From Rusavskia elegans (Eukaryota > Ascomycota > Lecanoromycetes > Teloschistales > Teloschistaceae), in contig SAUG01000017.1 in the NCBI GenBank assembly GCA_011316305.1, forward strand, positions 1 through 64,000: a DNA stretch of 64,000 bases. Direction: 5' to 3'. A program made the position numbers and the translations under genes. The notes below the pieces were generated by a model. It did no database searches. It saw nothing but the letters and a program-made list of their open reading frames with translations, and had not been told where the DNA came from. Shown in pieces: positions 47,501 to 58,851 of the stretch. Numbering within the stretch: the stretch's first letter is position 1; each line of letters starts with the position of its first letter.

Positions 47501-48302
47501 TGATGACGGACAGTTGGACACAATTAATCCAGCAAAGATTATACGAGAGCCTGAAAAGAATCAGGACTACAATGCTGCTATTAGCTATATCAGTATGGCC
47601 CCTTACCAACCAGCTGATATCCGCTACTTGATTCCTTCGGTAGAGGAGCAAAGAGGCACCATCACAAAATCACTCGACATTACTCGAAAAGCGTACAAGA
47701 CGCTCACTGGCAAAGGAGCCCCGATGACCGACGTGTTCCAGAGTTATATGTATCAGTGGAACGAGATACAGCAGTCGGTCACTGATTTTTACGAGCGAAG
47801 TCGTCGCAATCAGAAGGTTCCAAGGCTCTTTCGGAGACCCGCGTGGTACTTTCGATGGGACGGCTGGACAGAGCAGAAAGTCACTGATCTGCCACCCATG
47901 GGGAATGGACCCGAGCTCCTCGAAGCAACGAAGGGTGTTTCCCCGCCCCCGGATTATGAGCCTGCATCACTGACAACAGAGGCTGCCGAAATTGCGGAAC
48001 CTGGCATGTTGGCACTCACAGATCTTATTCATCTCTCGCCACGTGGAAATTCCTCATCGTCGTCCGGAGTGGAGATCAATGGATCAGGATTCCCACCAGT
48101 GTCCTCAAAGTCGAACAACATTCTTAATTGGGATCCGATGGCGGATGATCCGAATGATGATGCCAAGATTGGCGAAACGGAGGAGAGCTCAGGCCTTAAC
48201 CCTTCGTTCTGGGATCAATACGATATAACCCTCCAAGGAGTCGACCTCGAGGGATTCGACTTCCAAGCGGCATTTGATGAGCTGGATCGCAATGCTTCTT
48301 GA
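44595..48302 (+). CDS. RLN/RMP-family protein, 1115 aa, six exons
   Basis: Exons 44595-46146, 46201-46310, 46405-46600, 46667-46785, 46837-46939 and 47035-48302 join in frame to 1115 residues (an optional 45-nt intron at 44674-44718 would also keep frame). The introns are 51-95 nt. A coiled coil is at about 95-140 (LEHLEAEAAEAQLALDQAQR). Block i is EYAAFHNQRRLSLLAREDA (about 497). Block ii is TAFHQDYANINLANRHA...DLLFQ. The core is GKVLLSKERHPILDWPELPK, EYWCRLNQHIKIEDIVARCP (565-625). MPQRVLDEKAQSNTTRSWRD, LTKDE follows (about 670-700). The C-terminal domain (QSYMYQWNEIQQSV...VPRLFRRPAWYFRWDGW) is at 920-970. It is the tandem duplicate of the gene at 40.3 kb and retains the ancestral introns. 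Confidence 0.8.
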
Positions 48303-48784
48303 ACGTTTCTGACAGTGAGCGTACGGCCCAATTTGTGATTGGAAACTTACTTCAGGGGATGAAGGATTGGAGGGTGACTTCTTTTGAGTATTTTGGCTGG
48401 ATGTTGCCATGGACTGCGTCTGCGAGTCGGAAAAGTTTTGCGATATGTTTTGGTTGTTTTGTGGATACTGTTGTCCAAGTCGGAGGTATATTATTCTTCT
48501 CTTGTGGGGTCCTTTTTGGCGGGGAGTCCCATAGTATCTGTACCAGGTGGTACGTTCCGAGCATAGGTGATACTCCATGAAGCTTGGGAAAAGCATGTAT
48601 TTGACTTACTCGAACTTTGGATTCTCCATATGAGAATAAACATAGTTCGCTATGCATTCATGCTGGACTTTTCCAGAATATCATGGGACTTGACCGGTGG
48701 GAGCACGGAAAGTCCAAAGATAAAGGACACTAAACCTGAGCCTTGGCATCACCAGATATGGCCTAGCTTTTGCGATGTCGGATA
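48303..48784. other. Intergenic between convergent genes
   Basis: No gene. Contains the 3' flank shared with the preceding family gene (taccaggtggtacgttccga at about 48541). Confidence 0.45.
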
Positions 48785-49196
48785 CTATGACCTTACACGT
48801 AGGTGTAGCCCCCTTCCTTTTATGCCGGCCTTCCTTTGAATGGTCCGAGAAATGGTGGACTTCCCCGTCCCCTCCCCACCGTTGAGCCAGAATGTATTTT
48901 TGCTATAGGTTTGTTGAGCCCAATTTCGAACCTGTTGCAGCAGATCGACTCTAGTACTCGGATGACAGGTCTCATGAGCATCCTGATAAGAGTTGAAAAT
49001 CGCACCTGCAACATATGGCAGTTTGGCTAGGTCGATCTTGGTCTCGATTCGATCAAGCGATCTTTGCATCTTATGGCACTGTTCAAGCCCTTTCAGTACC
49101 TTCGATAGCTCTTGTCTGCCCTGCGTGGTGTTTGCTCGATCTTGCGCGCTTAGGGTGCGGTCGCAATTACTTGCCTCAATCTCTCCCCGGTGTCCG
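48785..49196 (-). pseudogene. NACHT/STAND NLR fragment with Walker A
   Basis: On the minus strand an open frame runs from about 49196 (ATG available at 49069) to 48785. It reads RIETKIDLAKLPYVAGAIFN, then SYQDAHETCHPSTR, VDLLQQVRNWAQQ, FWLNGGEGTGKSTISRTIQ. The L-P-x-V-x-G-A-x-F-[ND]-S, H-E...C-x-P-x-T-R and F-W-L-N-G...G-T-G-K-S-T-I-S-R-T patterns are those at the start of fungal NACHT NTPases. Everything after the Walker A helix is missing: no Walker B, sensor or repeat domain follows. So it is a truncated remnant, or one exon of a gene I cannot extend. Full fungal NLRs are typically over 800 residues and act in non-self recognition. Confidence 0.65.
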
Positions 49197-50112
49197 GTTT
49201 TATTCGCAGTCTATCTCGAAATTCCGAATTTCGCTGGTGGTCTAGAAAGCTATGACCGCACGTCCGAAAATCAATAGCAAGGATGTCTTCAGTGCTATCA
49301 TCCAAGGTTCGATAATTGTTGCCCACGACGGCCGTTCAAGCCTTTCAGCTACCTTACCGCCATCAGTGCGTCAGGCCGTTGCACCTTGCATCTGCTTCCT
49401 GAAGGTTCAAGTGGTTTTGGGATTCTCTCCGGGGACTTTTTTGGATATGTTGTCAAAACTCGTCATTAGAACGTGGCGATTCCAGCAGGGGACATTCGAG
49501 TGGGACGTACTGAAGTCAACAAATTGTGTAACAACGATGAAAGGCGATTTATCTTGGCTGGGTCCACCTAGCTCCTCGGCTAGCGAGAATGTCACGACGG
49601 CGTGAGCGTGGAACGAGACGTCGAGAAAGTGCTGAGCCGTCGAGCCACTAGTTGATACACTGGATGGCCTCAAAGAAAGCTCCAAGCAAGTCATTGGGCA
49701 TTGCTGGAAACACCAGCGTGAGTAAACTCAGACACCCTGTAAAACCATGTCCGAGACAAACCTACTGGACTATCTATTGTTCAGCGTTACTGGCGGCACT
49801 TTCCGCGTGGTGGTAGCAGCACTACTGCAGATTATGGTCCTGCCGTGGCTGTAGCGACTTGGAATGGTGCTCCCATAGAGATAAAGAGGCTCCTTGTTTG
49901 TCCATCCGGCCTATTGATCTATGATTTATACGCGAGTCAATTCGTCATCGTCGGCCCGGACGTTTAGTAGGATTGGCGAAGAAGCTAGGAACAAGTAGAG
50001 TAATGTCCGAGAGATAGATTAGAAATCTGCGCCTGGCTTGGCAGTCGCCTCCTGCCACCCAAATGCCGTTCAGCACTAGCGTATCGACGGAGCGGGCGGA
50101 GCGATTCCCGGC
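49197..50112. other. Intergenic with unsupported frames
   Basis: Overlapping frames at 49252-49605 (plus) and 49694-49407 (minus) show no domain. They may be decayed N-terminal parts of the NACHT gene. No further gene seen. Confidence 0.35.
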
Positions 50113-50537
50113 CAGGGCTGCCAACGGCCCCGCCCGCCCCGCCCAGACAGGGTATCTAATAATTAGGGCTGGTGCGGGGCTAGTATTTCCGGTTTAAGCG
50201 ATGGGCTAGGCTAGCCTCGGACGGACTATAGACCTTGGCGTCAAGTATATTATATAGTTCCAGCTAGAACGAACTCTACCAGATTTCAGAATATTTTATT
50301 TCTATTTATTTTTATCTATATAGCAAAGCTTTCGAAACAGGTTAGAGATGATAGAAAACGATATTGAAGAAAAAAGGAGAGGTCAGATTCTAGTGAATTC
50401 TATTAGAGTCTATAGGCTGCCCGCCGGCTAGCCCGCTAAGACCCTCGGGCCGGGCGGGCTAGTACTCTTATTAGTAAGGTAGAGACTGGCTATTTTAAGG
50501 CTACAACAATAGACTCGTGCGGGCCGCTGGCAGCCTG
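50113..50537. mobile_element. 425-bp TIR element with GC-rich ends
   Basis: The left end is CAGGGCTGCCAACGGCCC; the right end, reverse-complemented, is CAGGCTGCCAGCGGCCC. The ends are GC-rich while the middle is AT-rich with no open frame. Ends starting CAGG and a possible imperfect target duplication suggest a hAT-type MITE, but the duplication is not exact. Confidence 0.5.
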
Positions 50538-50752
50538 GATCCCCCACGCTGCACTGCCCCACTCGGCGCTTAGCAAGGCTGTGATTGGAGTCAAGTACAA
50601 CAAAAACACTTTTCCATCTCTTCTTCTCTTATCTATAGTTTAGAGCAGTGTCGCATCTGGCATGGAGTACCAAGTGTCGTGAGGATGCAGTGGAAGCATC
50701 ATAACAGTGTATATTTGGATGTCTTAACCTCTATCAATGGCAGGTGGGCGTA

Positions 50753-53700
50753 ATGGATCCTAATGATGACTGGCCAGGTGGTCTACCAATTTACCACCGT
50801 CCAAGACCAGGACAAGCCCATCAGCCCAGCGCAGTTTCTTCATACCCCGGTGGTCAACCTGTGCCTCAGACGAATGTTCTTGCGCCGTACAATCATATCT
50901 ACCAGCCTTGGCAGAATCAATTCTCCCAACAGCCTCCACAATATTACTCTTCCCAACAGCCTACACAGTCTTACCCGTATCGATATCAGGATGAGCGGTA
51001 CAATCGGGACTCTGAGGATTCTCGGAAAAATACTTCGGCTCAGGACTTTTATCTCAGCAAGGAGAACGTCCGCGAGGTGGTCGATTTTCTTCAGCAAGAT
51101 TGTATTGAACCAATTCTCGATACTTTTTTGAGAATGGCGGACCCTCTTTCCATCGCGGCGTCCGTTCTTACCGTGGCAGGAGCTGGAATCAAATTGACGA
51201 CTGCCCTGTACACACTGGTGGATGCGATGAGAAATGCAAATGTGGAAATTGAGCTAATGACAAGTGAGATCACAGTCTTCTCCTGCACCCTTGATGAGGT
51301 GCACGACCACATGACAACATCCCGGTCACTGTATTCCACCAATCTCATGACAAATCTCAAGAAGTTATTGGAGACTTGCACGAGAGTCTATTCTGAGATA
51401 GAGAGGATACTGAAGCTCGGTAAAGCTGGGAAATCGTACAGGCTGACCAACCATTTGATGTGGGCCTTACGTCGCGAAAAGCTTAGGCCAATGCGCTTAA
51501 ATTTGGAGTCTCTGAAAACGACCTTGATGGTCATGCTTCAGACAATGAAGATTGTCAAATACAAGGCTAAGATCCAGGACCAGTGAGATCAGCTTGTCCC
51601 GCATCCATGATGCTTCTACTGACGACGGTAGGCAAAGTTTGGATCATAATGAGTCTGACCAACCAGACGGAGCGCCAAGGCGGACTCAAGAATTGCAGGC
51701 TTTACAGCAACGTGAGCGTCAAACTCGCCTACGCGCTGAGGCCTTGGTCATCGCAAATTACTGGGCAGTTTTACAATCTCAAGAAGCATCCCAAGCTGCA
51801 AGCCAGCAGGGACTCCTTACGCAAGGTCCCGATTCGGAGACGTCGAGTTCTATGGAGACAAACCTATGGCTCTGGCAAGTGGTTCCTTACAGGCCTCCAG
51901 ACCACGAGCATCGGATCCATGACCGACAAGCAATGGCATTTGGTAGCATCGAGACGGCTTCAACAAAGAGTCTCCGGACCAGTGCATCGAAGACAGTCCA
52001 CCAACTCGTGAAGACCTGGACAAATGATGTCTCAACGGGGCCGAACCAAAAAAGGTCGAGCTCCGGAGGCCAGCCAAATGCTGATATCTCGCAAGTTCCT
52101 CTCGGTAGGGTCCTGAGGCCTTTAGCAGGTCAGGAATTGGGAATTCCCCCTGAAAACCCCAGGCCTCAGACAATAAGCCAAAGTGAGGTAATAAACAAAG
52201 ATGATGGAGAAACGGTGCAAAAAGCCCACTCACCAGAACTAAATCCCACCAATGATCCGCAAGTACAGCATCCTACACGTCGTGATGAGTCTCAGCATGG
52301 ATCAGAACGTGTCAAAACAAAAACGGCAAGGGTGCAGAGCCCGGGTTTTTCTATAGCATCGGACCCACCGTACAAAATTACCATCGACCACACCTCGCGA
52401 GATTCGGACTCACCGTACAAAATTACCATCGACCACACCTCGCGAGATTCGGACTCCACAGTCGGCAGTGTCCATGATTCGCCTATCTCGCGGCGTACAT
52501 CATCCTCGTGGGAACAGGCGACTGGTGAAGATTCTGCATCAGAACGGCAAGGGAGACTCGAAGCGGCCGATAAGCTTGAAGACAGTGACTCCTCTAAGGA
52601 ATTTGACCGTCATCGTGACAGCACCCGACGGCATCGCCCTCCGAATCCATTTCCAATGGATCAAGCAAGAGCTGATCCCGTTCCATCTCTTCCGCAAGGG
52701 CCCAACACGCTGACGCATACATTCCCACCGCCGCCCTTATACCCTTATTACCCAGGCTTTCAAGCCACACCTTCGTTACTCCCAGTCCCAGCGCCAGGGC
52801 TGGTCCAATCTGGAGTACCAACAACCAACGGTCCGGACGACGATAAGAAGTTCGCACGTCTTGAAAAGCTGATGATGGACTTCAAAGAGGAGCAAGCTGC
52901 AAGGGAAGCTGCAGAGATCAGGAGGAAAGAAGATGAGAGAGTTGCTGAGGCAGCTCACGCTCATGAAAAATCATTGCTGGAAAGGGAGCGAGCTGTTTCG
53001 GATATCGAGAAAGCGGCGAAGAAAACGTCCGGGGTAAAGCAAGTAATCAAACTCAAAGACCCGCTGGGTCGTAATCACAGATTTCCATTCGCCAATTGTA
53101 GAACGTGGGAGGTAAGCTACCAGCTATTCAGCCATGCGATGATCCTACACCCATGCAATTTGTTCAGGGAATTCACTCTTTGATATGCGATGCCTTCTTA
53201 CACGTAGAAGGGCTTGGACCGCATGTCTCGGAAAGTCATTACGATCTGATGGACCCCTCCGGTAACATCATACTGCCGTCGATCTGGGAGGACGTCATCG
53301 AACCGGGGTGGACGATATCAATGCACATATGGCCAATAGGAGAGTCTCCAGGCCCGGCGCACGTCCCATCAATCCATGAAACAACGGAAGTGAGAGGAGT
53401 CCCTGTACCATCGCCTCCTGTATCACCTCCAGAAGCGTCGCCAACTCGCAATAAGAAAGATAGTATGGTTTACCGTCGAGAAGCTGTGGGCGTACTACCT
53501 CCGAACCCACCTTCCAAGGTATCCAAAAACACGAAGTGGAGAGATGCAGAATCTGAAGACGACTCTTGCAGCACGACTATATCAGAAGACTTGAAATCCG
53601 ACTTTATGCGAATGTTGGAAAAAGTAGAGCTCTCGGACCTTCAGCAGTGGTTAGAGCACAAGAAATTGGTACTAGAGGAAAGAGCAAAACAGGCAACAGC

Positions 53701-54193
53701 TCAAGCCTCCACGGTCGACTCGTACACCGGACCATCCGAGACTGTCCCACCACAGCAAGCCTTGCCAACACCGAATTATGCCTTCCAAGATATGGGAGGC
53801 AAACGAAGGATTGAGGAGGCTGTATCAAAAACCGACACTGAAGAGCAACTCGCTCGGCTCGAGCACTTACTACTCGAAAGCAAACGTGATCATGATGAGA
53901 AAGAAGCGGCCAAGCAACGAGCCGAAGAGCAAGCCTACATCGACAAGCTGAACAGCCAGATAGCACAAAAGCAAGCCGAACTTGATGCTCGGGATGCAGC
54001 AGCCCAAGCTCAAAAAGACGAAGAGAAATTTGCGAGGATTGAGAAATTGATTTTGGATCGAAATAATGGCCCATCAGCTACGATGTCGACGAGTCCGCTA
54101 CTTACGTCTCCGCCATCTGACGCGTCGAGGCCGGATTCATCCAAATCTGGGCATCGCTCGCTTCGAAATCGAATATTTAGTCGCGGATCGTAA
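50753..54193 (+). CDS. Helo-like N-terminal and ULD-like domain protein, 1111 aa
   Basis: Exons 50753-51582, 51632-53111 and 53168-54193 join in frame; the introns are 49 and 56 nt. Intron 1 (gtgaga...ggtag, ctgac branch) resolves an apparent frame change. The first 127 residues are Pro/Gln/Tyr-rich. MADPLSIAASVLTVAGAGIK (from 128; an ATG at 51134 is an alternative start) begins a helical domain like the Helo-like N-terminal domain of fungal STAND proteins, to about 277. A charged linker follows, with RLRAEALVIANYWAVLQSQE. At about 745-828 is an ubiquitin-like (ULD) module: LKDPLGRNHRFPFANCRTWE, ICDAFLHVEGLGPHVSES, YDLMDPSGNIILPSIWE, VIEPGWTISMHIWP. A coiled coil follows near 900-1080. Such proteins are common in fungi; I infer a scaffold or regulated-assembly role. 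No NACHT domain is fused. Confidence 0.8.
52367..52456 (+). repeat. 45-bp perfect tandem duplication in coding sequence
   Basis: Two identical 45-bp units (52367-52411 and 52412-52456) encode a doubled PYKITIDHTSRDSDS in the linker of the Helo/ULD gene. The unit is a multiple of three, so the frame is kept. Confidence 0.9.
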
Positions 54194-55630
54194 GAGATAG
54201 ATTAGGCTCCCAGAACAACTTCTTATAATTATCAAGATAACGATGTCAAATAATGTATACAGCTCCTGCCACGCTGACAATGATCGTCGCGATGGAAAGA
54301 GATGGAAAGAAAGTCCGCCAATTTCATAAGAGTATCGAGAATTGGTTCAATACAAACTTGATGAAGCAAATATGGGCGCCGCCATCCCAAGTCCTTCAGT
54401 ATGAGATGCCATACTACGTCTTGATCTAGATTCTGGTAGCAGTCCAGAATATCGCGAAAAACGGTCCTCAGTCCTCAATTTTCTTTATGGTAATCTCCTC
54501 TGCGACCTCATTCACAGGATAGTTGACAAAGGTGACATTATCTGGCCACGAGAATTTTGAACCGTATAGTATTTGTTCGCATCGGTCTGCGAATATATCG
54601 ACACTTTACATACCGGCCGCTTTAGCCCAATCGTACGTTCCGAGCCCGCGCGGGCCTATAATCAATTAGCGAGCCTACCCCAAAAGATGGAATTGGCGAT
54701 CTTTGCGTCAAGGGGAAGGAAAGGCAGGAGGAAAGTTCTATCAATCTTACCACAGAAACAGGGCGGATGCGTATAGTAAGCTTCTCTATAGCTATGGGTA
54801 CCATCTATATAGTCCCAATTCCAATCGGAGCTTATATACATCCTTTATCAGCGCTGTTCTCCTCAAGAACAAAACGGGGTTGACCCTTGAAGAACCAGGA
54901 TCTGAAAGGGATTGAAGTTCCAGAGTAGACTTACCCCCAGTCTTGAGTATCGCAAAACTGGTAAGGTCCAACTCCCCAGAAACCTTCCCACCGAGTCCGA
55001 GAGATCCGCACTACTCTTGCCAGATGCCCCTGGAGTAAAAGCTTGAGCAAGAAATTCAGAACCTATAGTACACTCCGTGAAATAGCTACCACACAACCTC
55101 AAAACACCCTTTTGGCCCGACCAAACCCTCTCTCAGCGCATCCAAACCCAACAATCTTGAGTCTGCCCAAGCCTTCACTCGTACGGAACTGCTCAATAAT
55201 AGGCTTGACCTAGTCACACCAACTCAGCGTACTAATCAATCAGCTTGCATGAGGACGTCGAACCGGGCACATACCACGAAGCCTGCATACCCCAGCTCCT
55301 TCCCAGTGAAATCGAGTGTCAAGTCGCTCAGGGCCAGAAGTCGGACAGCATGCCGAGAGCTACATGGATGGAAGAATGACCGCCATTCACGTACAGCTTT
55401 CTCCCGTTTCTATTCTAAGCTGCTCGGAAAGCCGTTGTCGTCATCTACCCGGAAATGAATCTCGACATGTCGCGTCATTGTCAAGCGGCCGTGTGGACTA
55501 TTCTTGAGCCCAAAATACGTAGAGTCGGCGAAGATTTCGTCTTTATCGAGCAGACCGCCAATGCAGTGTGTGTGCGCTAAGCAAAGCAATCAGTCAGCCC
55601 CGTGATTCATTACCACGACCGCCGTCATCG
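54194..55630. other. Intergenic region
   Basis: Short frames only (for example 54573-54776, 55249-55458), without domains. Confidence 0.4.
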
Positions 55631-56065
55631 TTACCACGAGGCCCTGGACAACCGTTCCCGGAATAACTGACCCGCGGCAAGTCCCTCGGATTGGAATGCT
55701 TTCAAGCAGTCGGACTTTTGGAAAGCAAACACATTTTCGCGGTGTAGTACAGGTAAAGCCTCTGTGTAGATCTGCCGAGAGGCACGTAGGATCCTAGCAT
55801 CCAACCCGGTAGTTCTTCGTTGATCTACGCCGATATAGATGGGCCGATTGACCAGTGATCCTGGCTCTCTGATCGCTTCTTTGGTTGTCAGTAGGTATCT
55901 GTATATTTCGAGACGAATCTCCCGAGGGAGGGTAGTTAGGGTGGGGACAACACGCTTTTCCCGTCCTATTCTCCAAGGTGAGGTCAAGTATAGGAGTGAA
56001 CATGTAGTGATTATTGCCGTGCCTGCTGCAAGTAATTTGGATGATGATGCTTTCGAGTGGTCCAT
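55631..56065 (-). CDS. Short F-box/2EXR-like protein, 144 aa
   Basis: Minus-strand frame, ATG 56065 to TAA 55631. It begins MDHSKASSSKLLAAGTAIIT with one hydrophobic helix (about 11-27), then TLPREIRLEIYRYLLTTKEA at about 45-62. This L-P-x-E-I-R-x-x-I-Y-x-x-[LI]-L pattern is the hallmark of fungal F-box/2EXR-like proteins, and a following ARILRASRQIYTEALPVLHR segment (about 90-108) fits too. Family members are usually about 250-350 residues, so this one is short; the 3' part is absent or lost. It lies apart from the family genes and shows no sign of co-regulation. Confidence 0.6.
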   Translation of the reverse strand: MDHSKASSSKLLAAGTAIITTCSLLYLTSPWRIGREKRVVPTLTTLPREIRLEIYRYLLTTKEAIREPGSLVNRPIYIGVDQRRTTGLDARILRASRQIYTEALPVLHRENVFAFQKSDCLKAFQSEGLAAGQLFRERLSRASW

Positions 56066-56429
56066 TTTCTTGGAGGATCCGAAAGGCTTGAGGAGAAAGT
56101 GATAGTTGGGAAGTCAACGACAAGGCTTCGAAAGATTTATCGAAAAGAATCCGAGGAGAAAAGTACAGATCGGTCATTTAGGAAGCTTCAGCATTCTATA
56201 CATATCCGCTCATCTTGGTGAGCTGATGTGAGCAAGTTTTCCTCCACTATAAGCTCATGTAAACTCAAGACAACCAACTGTTGGTATACGGAACTCCACC
56301 TTCCGTGAAGATATATATCCTCGCTCGGGCTCTGGTCCTCATTTTTTTCCGATGTCTGTCTCTTTTGTAGACATTTACAACATATAGTATGCTCTCCCAT
56401 CACCTTCAGACTTTTCGCTCTGCAAGTTT

Positions 56430-57150
56430 TTCCTCTTGGGGTTTGACGTATCTTGTTTGCCTTCGCTTTCGCGTCCATGCTTCGTATTTCATGTTACGTG
56501 TCGATGACATGTCTTTGCCTTTTGCTGTCATCTTCGAGAGTGCGATTCATCTTTGCCTGTCGAATCTGTCTTGGCCCTCGTCCTCTTTACTTCGCCTTCG
56601 TTCCCGCCCTTCGTCTTTCCTCTTCTCCATCTTCATGCTTCGTTCTCGTCTCTGTACCCGTACTTCGTCTTTTATGCCCCTTAACATCGTGCCTGCTCTC
56701 CCTCGTGCTTCTTGTCCCTGCCTCGTCTCCGCCTTGTCCCTTGGCTTTTTTTTCATTCGCCTTTTCTCATTGCCTTTGCCTATCACTATCTCCTTCGCCA
56801 TTTCCCCTTCGCCGTGATCTTCATCAGTGCTTCGTATTGGTATTTCGTAAGCCGTCGCTCGTACGCCGTTGTTCGGGCTTCTTCGTCTTGGCCTTAGTGT
56901 CTGTACTTCATATTTCGTGATTCGTCCTCGCCTTCGCATTTTTCCTTCTCCTTCCTCCCCCTCCGTACCTCATTCCTGCGCTCTTCTCCTCATATTCCCT
57001 ATCTCTAGTGTCTCGTTTCTTGGATCTCGTTTTCCTCGCTAGGCTTCGTCTCTCATATCCTTCTCCTGCTTCTTCTTCTTCTTCTCCTTCTTTAACTTCT
57101 TCTTTTTCTCATCCCCCATCTTCCCTCTTCCACTGCCTTATTCTTCCATC
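56430..57150 (+). repeat. Strand-biased pyrimidine-rich tract
   Basis: For about 700 bp the + strand is dominated by C and T with imperfect repeats of cttcgt, tttcgt and tcttcg words. The open frames it contains (56389-56817, 56453-56920) are Cys/Ser/Phe/Leu-rich products of this bias, and the minus frames are Arg/Lys/Glu-rich. I treat the whole as a low-complexity tract, not a gene. Confidence 0.5.
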
Positions 57151-58682
57151 TATCTTACGCATCGTGCTCCGTCGCCGTCTGGTTCCTCTAGTGACACGCA
57201 GGAAGCAGAGGGGAGCTTCCTCTTCCGTCTTAGAGCTTTGATTGGACCTGGTATGGATCCCTAACGAGACGTGGTTCGTCAGCAGTGGAAAAGTCAAAAG
57301 GGATTCGATTCCCAACGAGACACTGAGCCTCACTCCAGAGGGGATGAGGAACCAAATTACACTGCGTCTCCACATCCTCAGCATCTTTAGCGTAGTTGAC
57401 TTCGCAAGCGCAGAGCCCATTCGATTTCTTCCTTCGTGACATCGATGTCCATGGCTGCAATACCGAGCTGATCCCTCTCACCCCGAAGACTAAGTCGCCT
57501 TTACTCTTTCTCTTTCGTCGTACGTTCATGGCAATCAGCTTGCGGAAGGAGGAGAGGGCCACGCTGATCGACTATACAGCGCTTTTGGGCGGTGATGCAT
57601 GGGCGAGAGAGGACGGCCTCGTCTAGGAGTTGAATATCTGGCTCGTACTTTGCAGAGTTGTCGACATATTCGAGCTGGCGATTTAGCAGATAGTTGCCGC
57701 TATAGAGCCATCGTTACTCTGTCTTTGACGTAAAAGTTATCGGACTCTTGCACTGTTCAACGACACAGAGTCCGGCGGTGCTATAGGCGTCTGCCGTACT
57801 CGCAACCTGGCTTGTAACGAGCTGCCCAGGATGCCACGTTTGCCATAGCTATAGCAACAACATCGGCATCCGCAAGGTCCGTACGATTTCTCCATTGTTC
57901 CATCCATCTTCCGTAAAGCGTCGGAAATTCGAGGAACAAAGGCAAGTGGGCACAGAGATATGCCAAAAAGTAGTCTTGCTTGTTCTGGGAGAGTTTAACG
58001 AGGGAAGGTGCTGGTGCTTGTCGCTTTAGATAACATGATCGACGTCGGGAGGTTTCTCAACGGCTTTTACTCTTTCTTGACTGTAAGCGATCGCTCTTGC
58101 CAAAAGCAGATGAGGACACAGTCGGCGGCTAACGCATTGCGGATGGAGGTCGAACAAAGAAGACTTTGAGACCACCTTCGGCCATCAACTCCAAGTCTTT
58201 GTTTCAAGTCCCTGCGACGCGAATGTGACACTTACCACGATCATCGGCACAATATGGCTGTCATATTGACAATGTTCCCTACAATACGGGAAAACTTGGT
58301 GGTGACAATGTAAGCATCAACCCAGGATTCGACGAGGCAGATCCCGAGGAGTGAGAGCGTAAACGGAAAATGCATTGCCAGATTTTGGAAGATCCATCTG
58401 CAGCGAGCGTTGAGAACGTTGGATGTTCAGGCCAGAGTCGTGCTCCCTTGATACCGAAACAGCCCTGCAACTTCCTCGCCACGCATGAGGCAAATCGAGC
58501 GACGAAGACGATGGTCCAAGTTTGAGCGCGGTTCGGAGCTGTGATATGAGGGAGGATGACTAGACTCGATCGCCTCCGCCTGGGTCTCGGGGTCAAAATC
58601 GGGTGAGAGGATGAGCCAAAGAGGCCTTTTGAGTTTGCTCTGTCGTTGGGTCAGCCAGTGTCTCTTCCCCTGAGTAAAGTGC
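57151..58682. other. Intergenic, no supportable gene
   Basis: Minus-strand frames (57562-57230, 57966-57781, 58596-58279) have no recognised domain. The 57966-57781 frame (AYLCAHLPLFLEFPTLYGRW and on) looks coding-like and may be a gene fragment. Confidence 0.3.
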
Positions 58683-58851
58683 ATCATCTGGTGGTAGACT
58701 GGTGAATAATCATGTCACTTGCCGAAGGAATGTTCATTCACCATAGCGTGCATGGTCTTAAGAAGCATCGTCTAGCGATAGACTTGTGATCGGTCCCGTC
58801 ACATATCATCAAGAACGACTGTTCATCACACCGTGTATGGTCAGAAGGACG
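58683..58851 (+). repeat. About 85-bp imperfect tandem repeat
   Basis: The unit beginning catcatctggtggtagact (58683) recurs from 58767 as catcgtctagcgatagact, each ending near gcatggtc or gtatggtc. Identity is moderate. Confidence 0.5.

Noticed and set aside
51508..51592. A frameshift or 85-nt intron between the Helo-like domain and the rest of the 50.7-kb gene
   Set aside because: A better 49-nt intron (51583-51631) with a gtgaga donor, ctgac branch and tag acceptor restores the frame without losing the conserved domain end.
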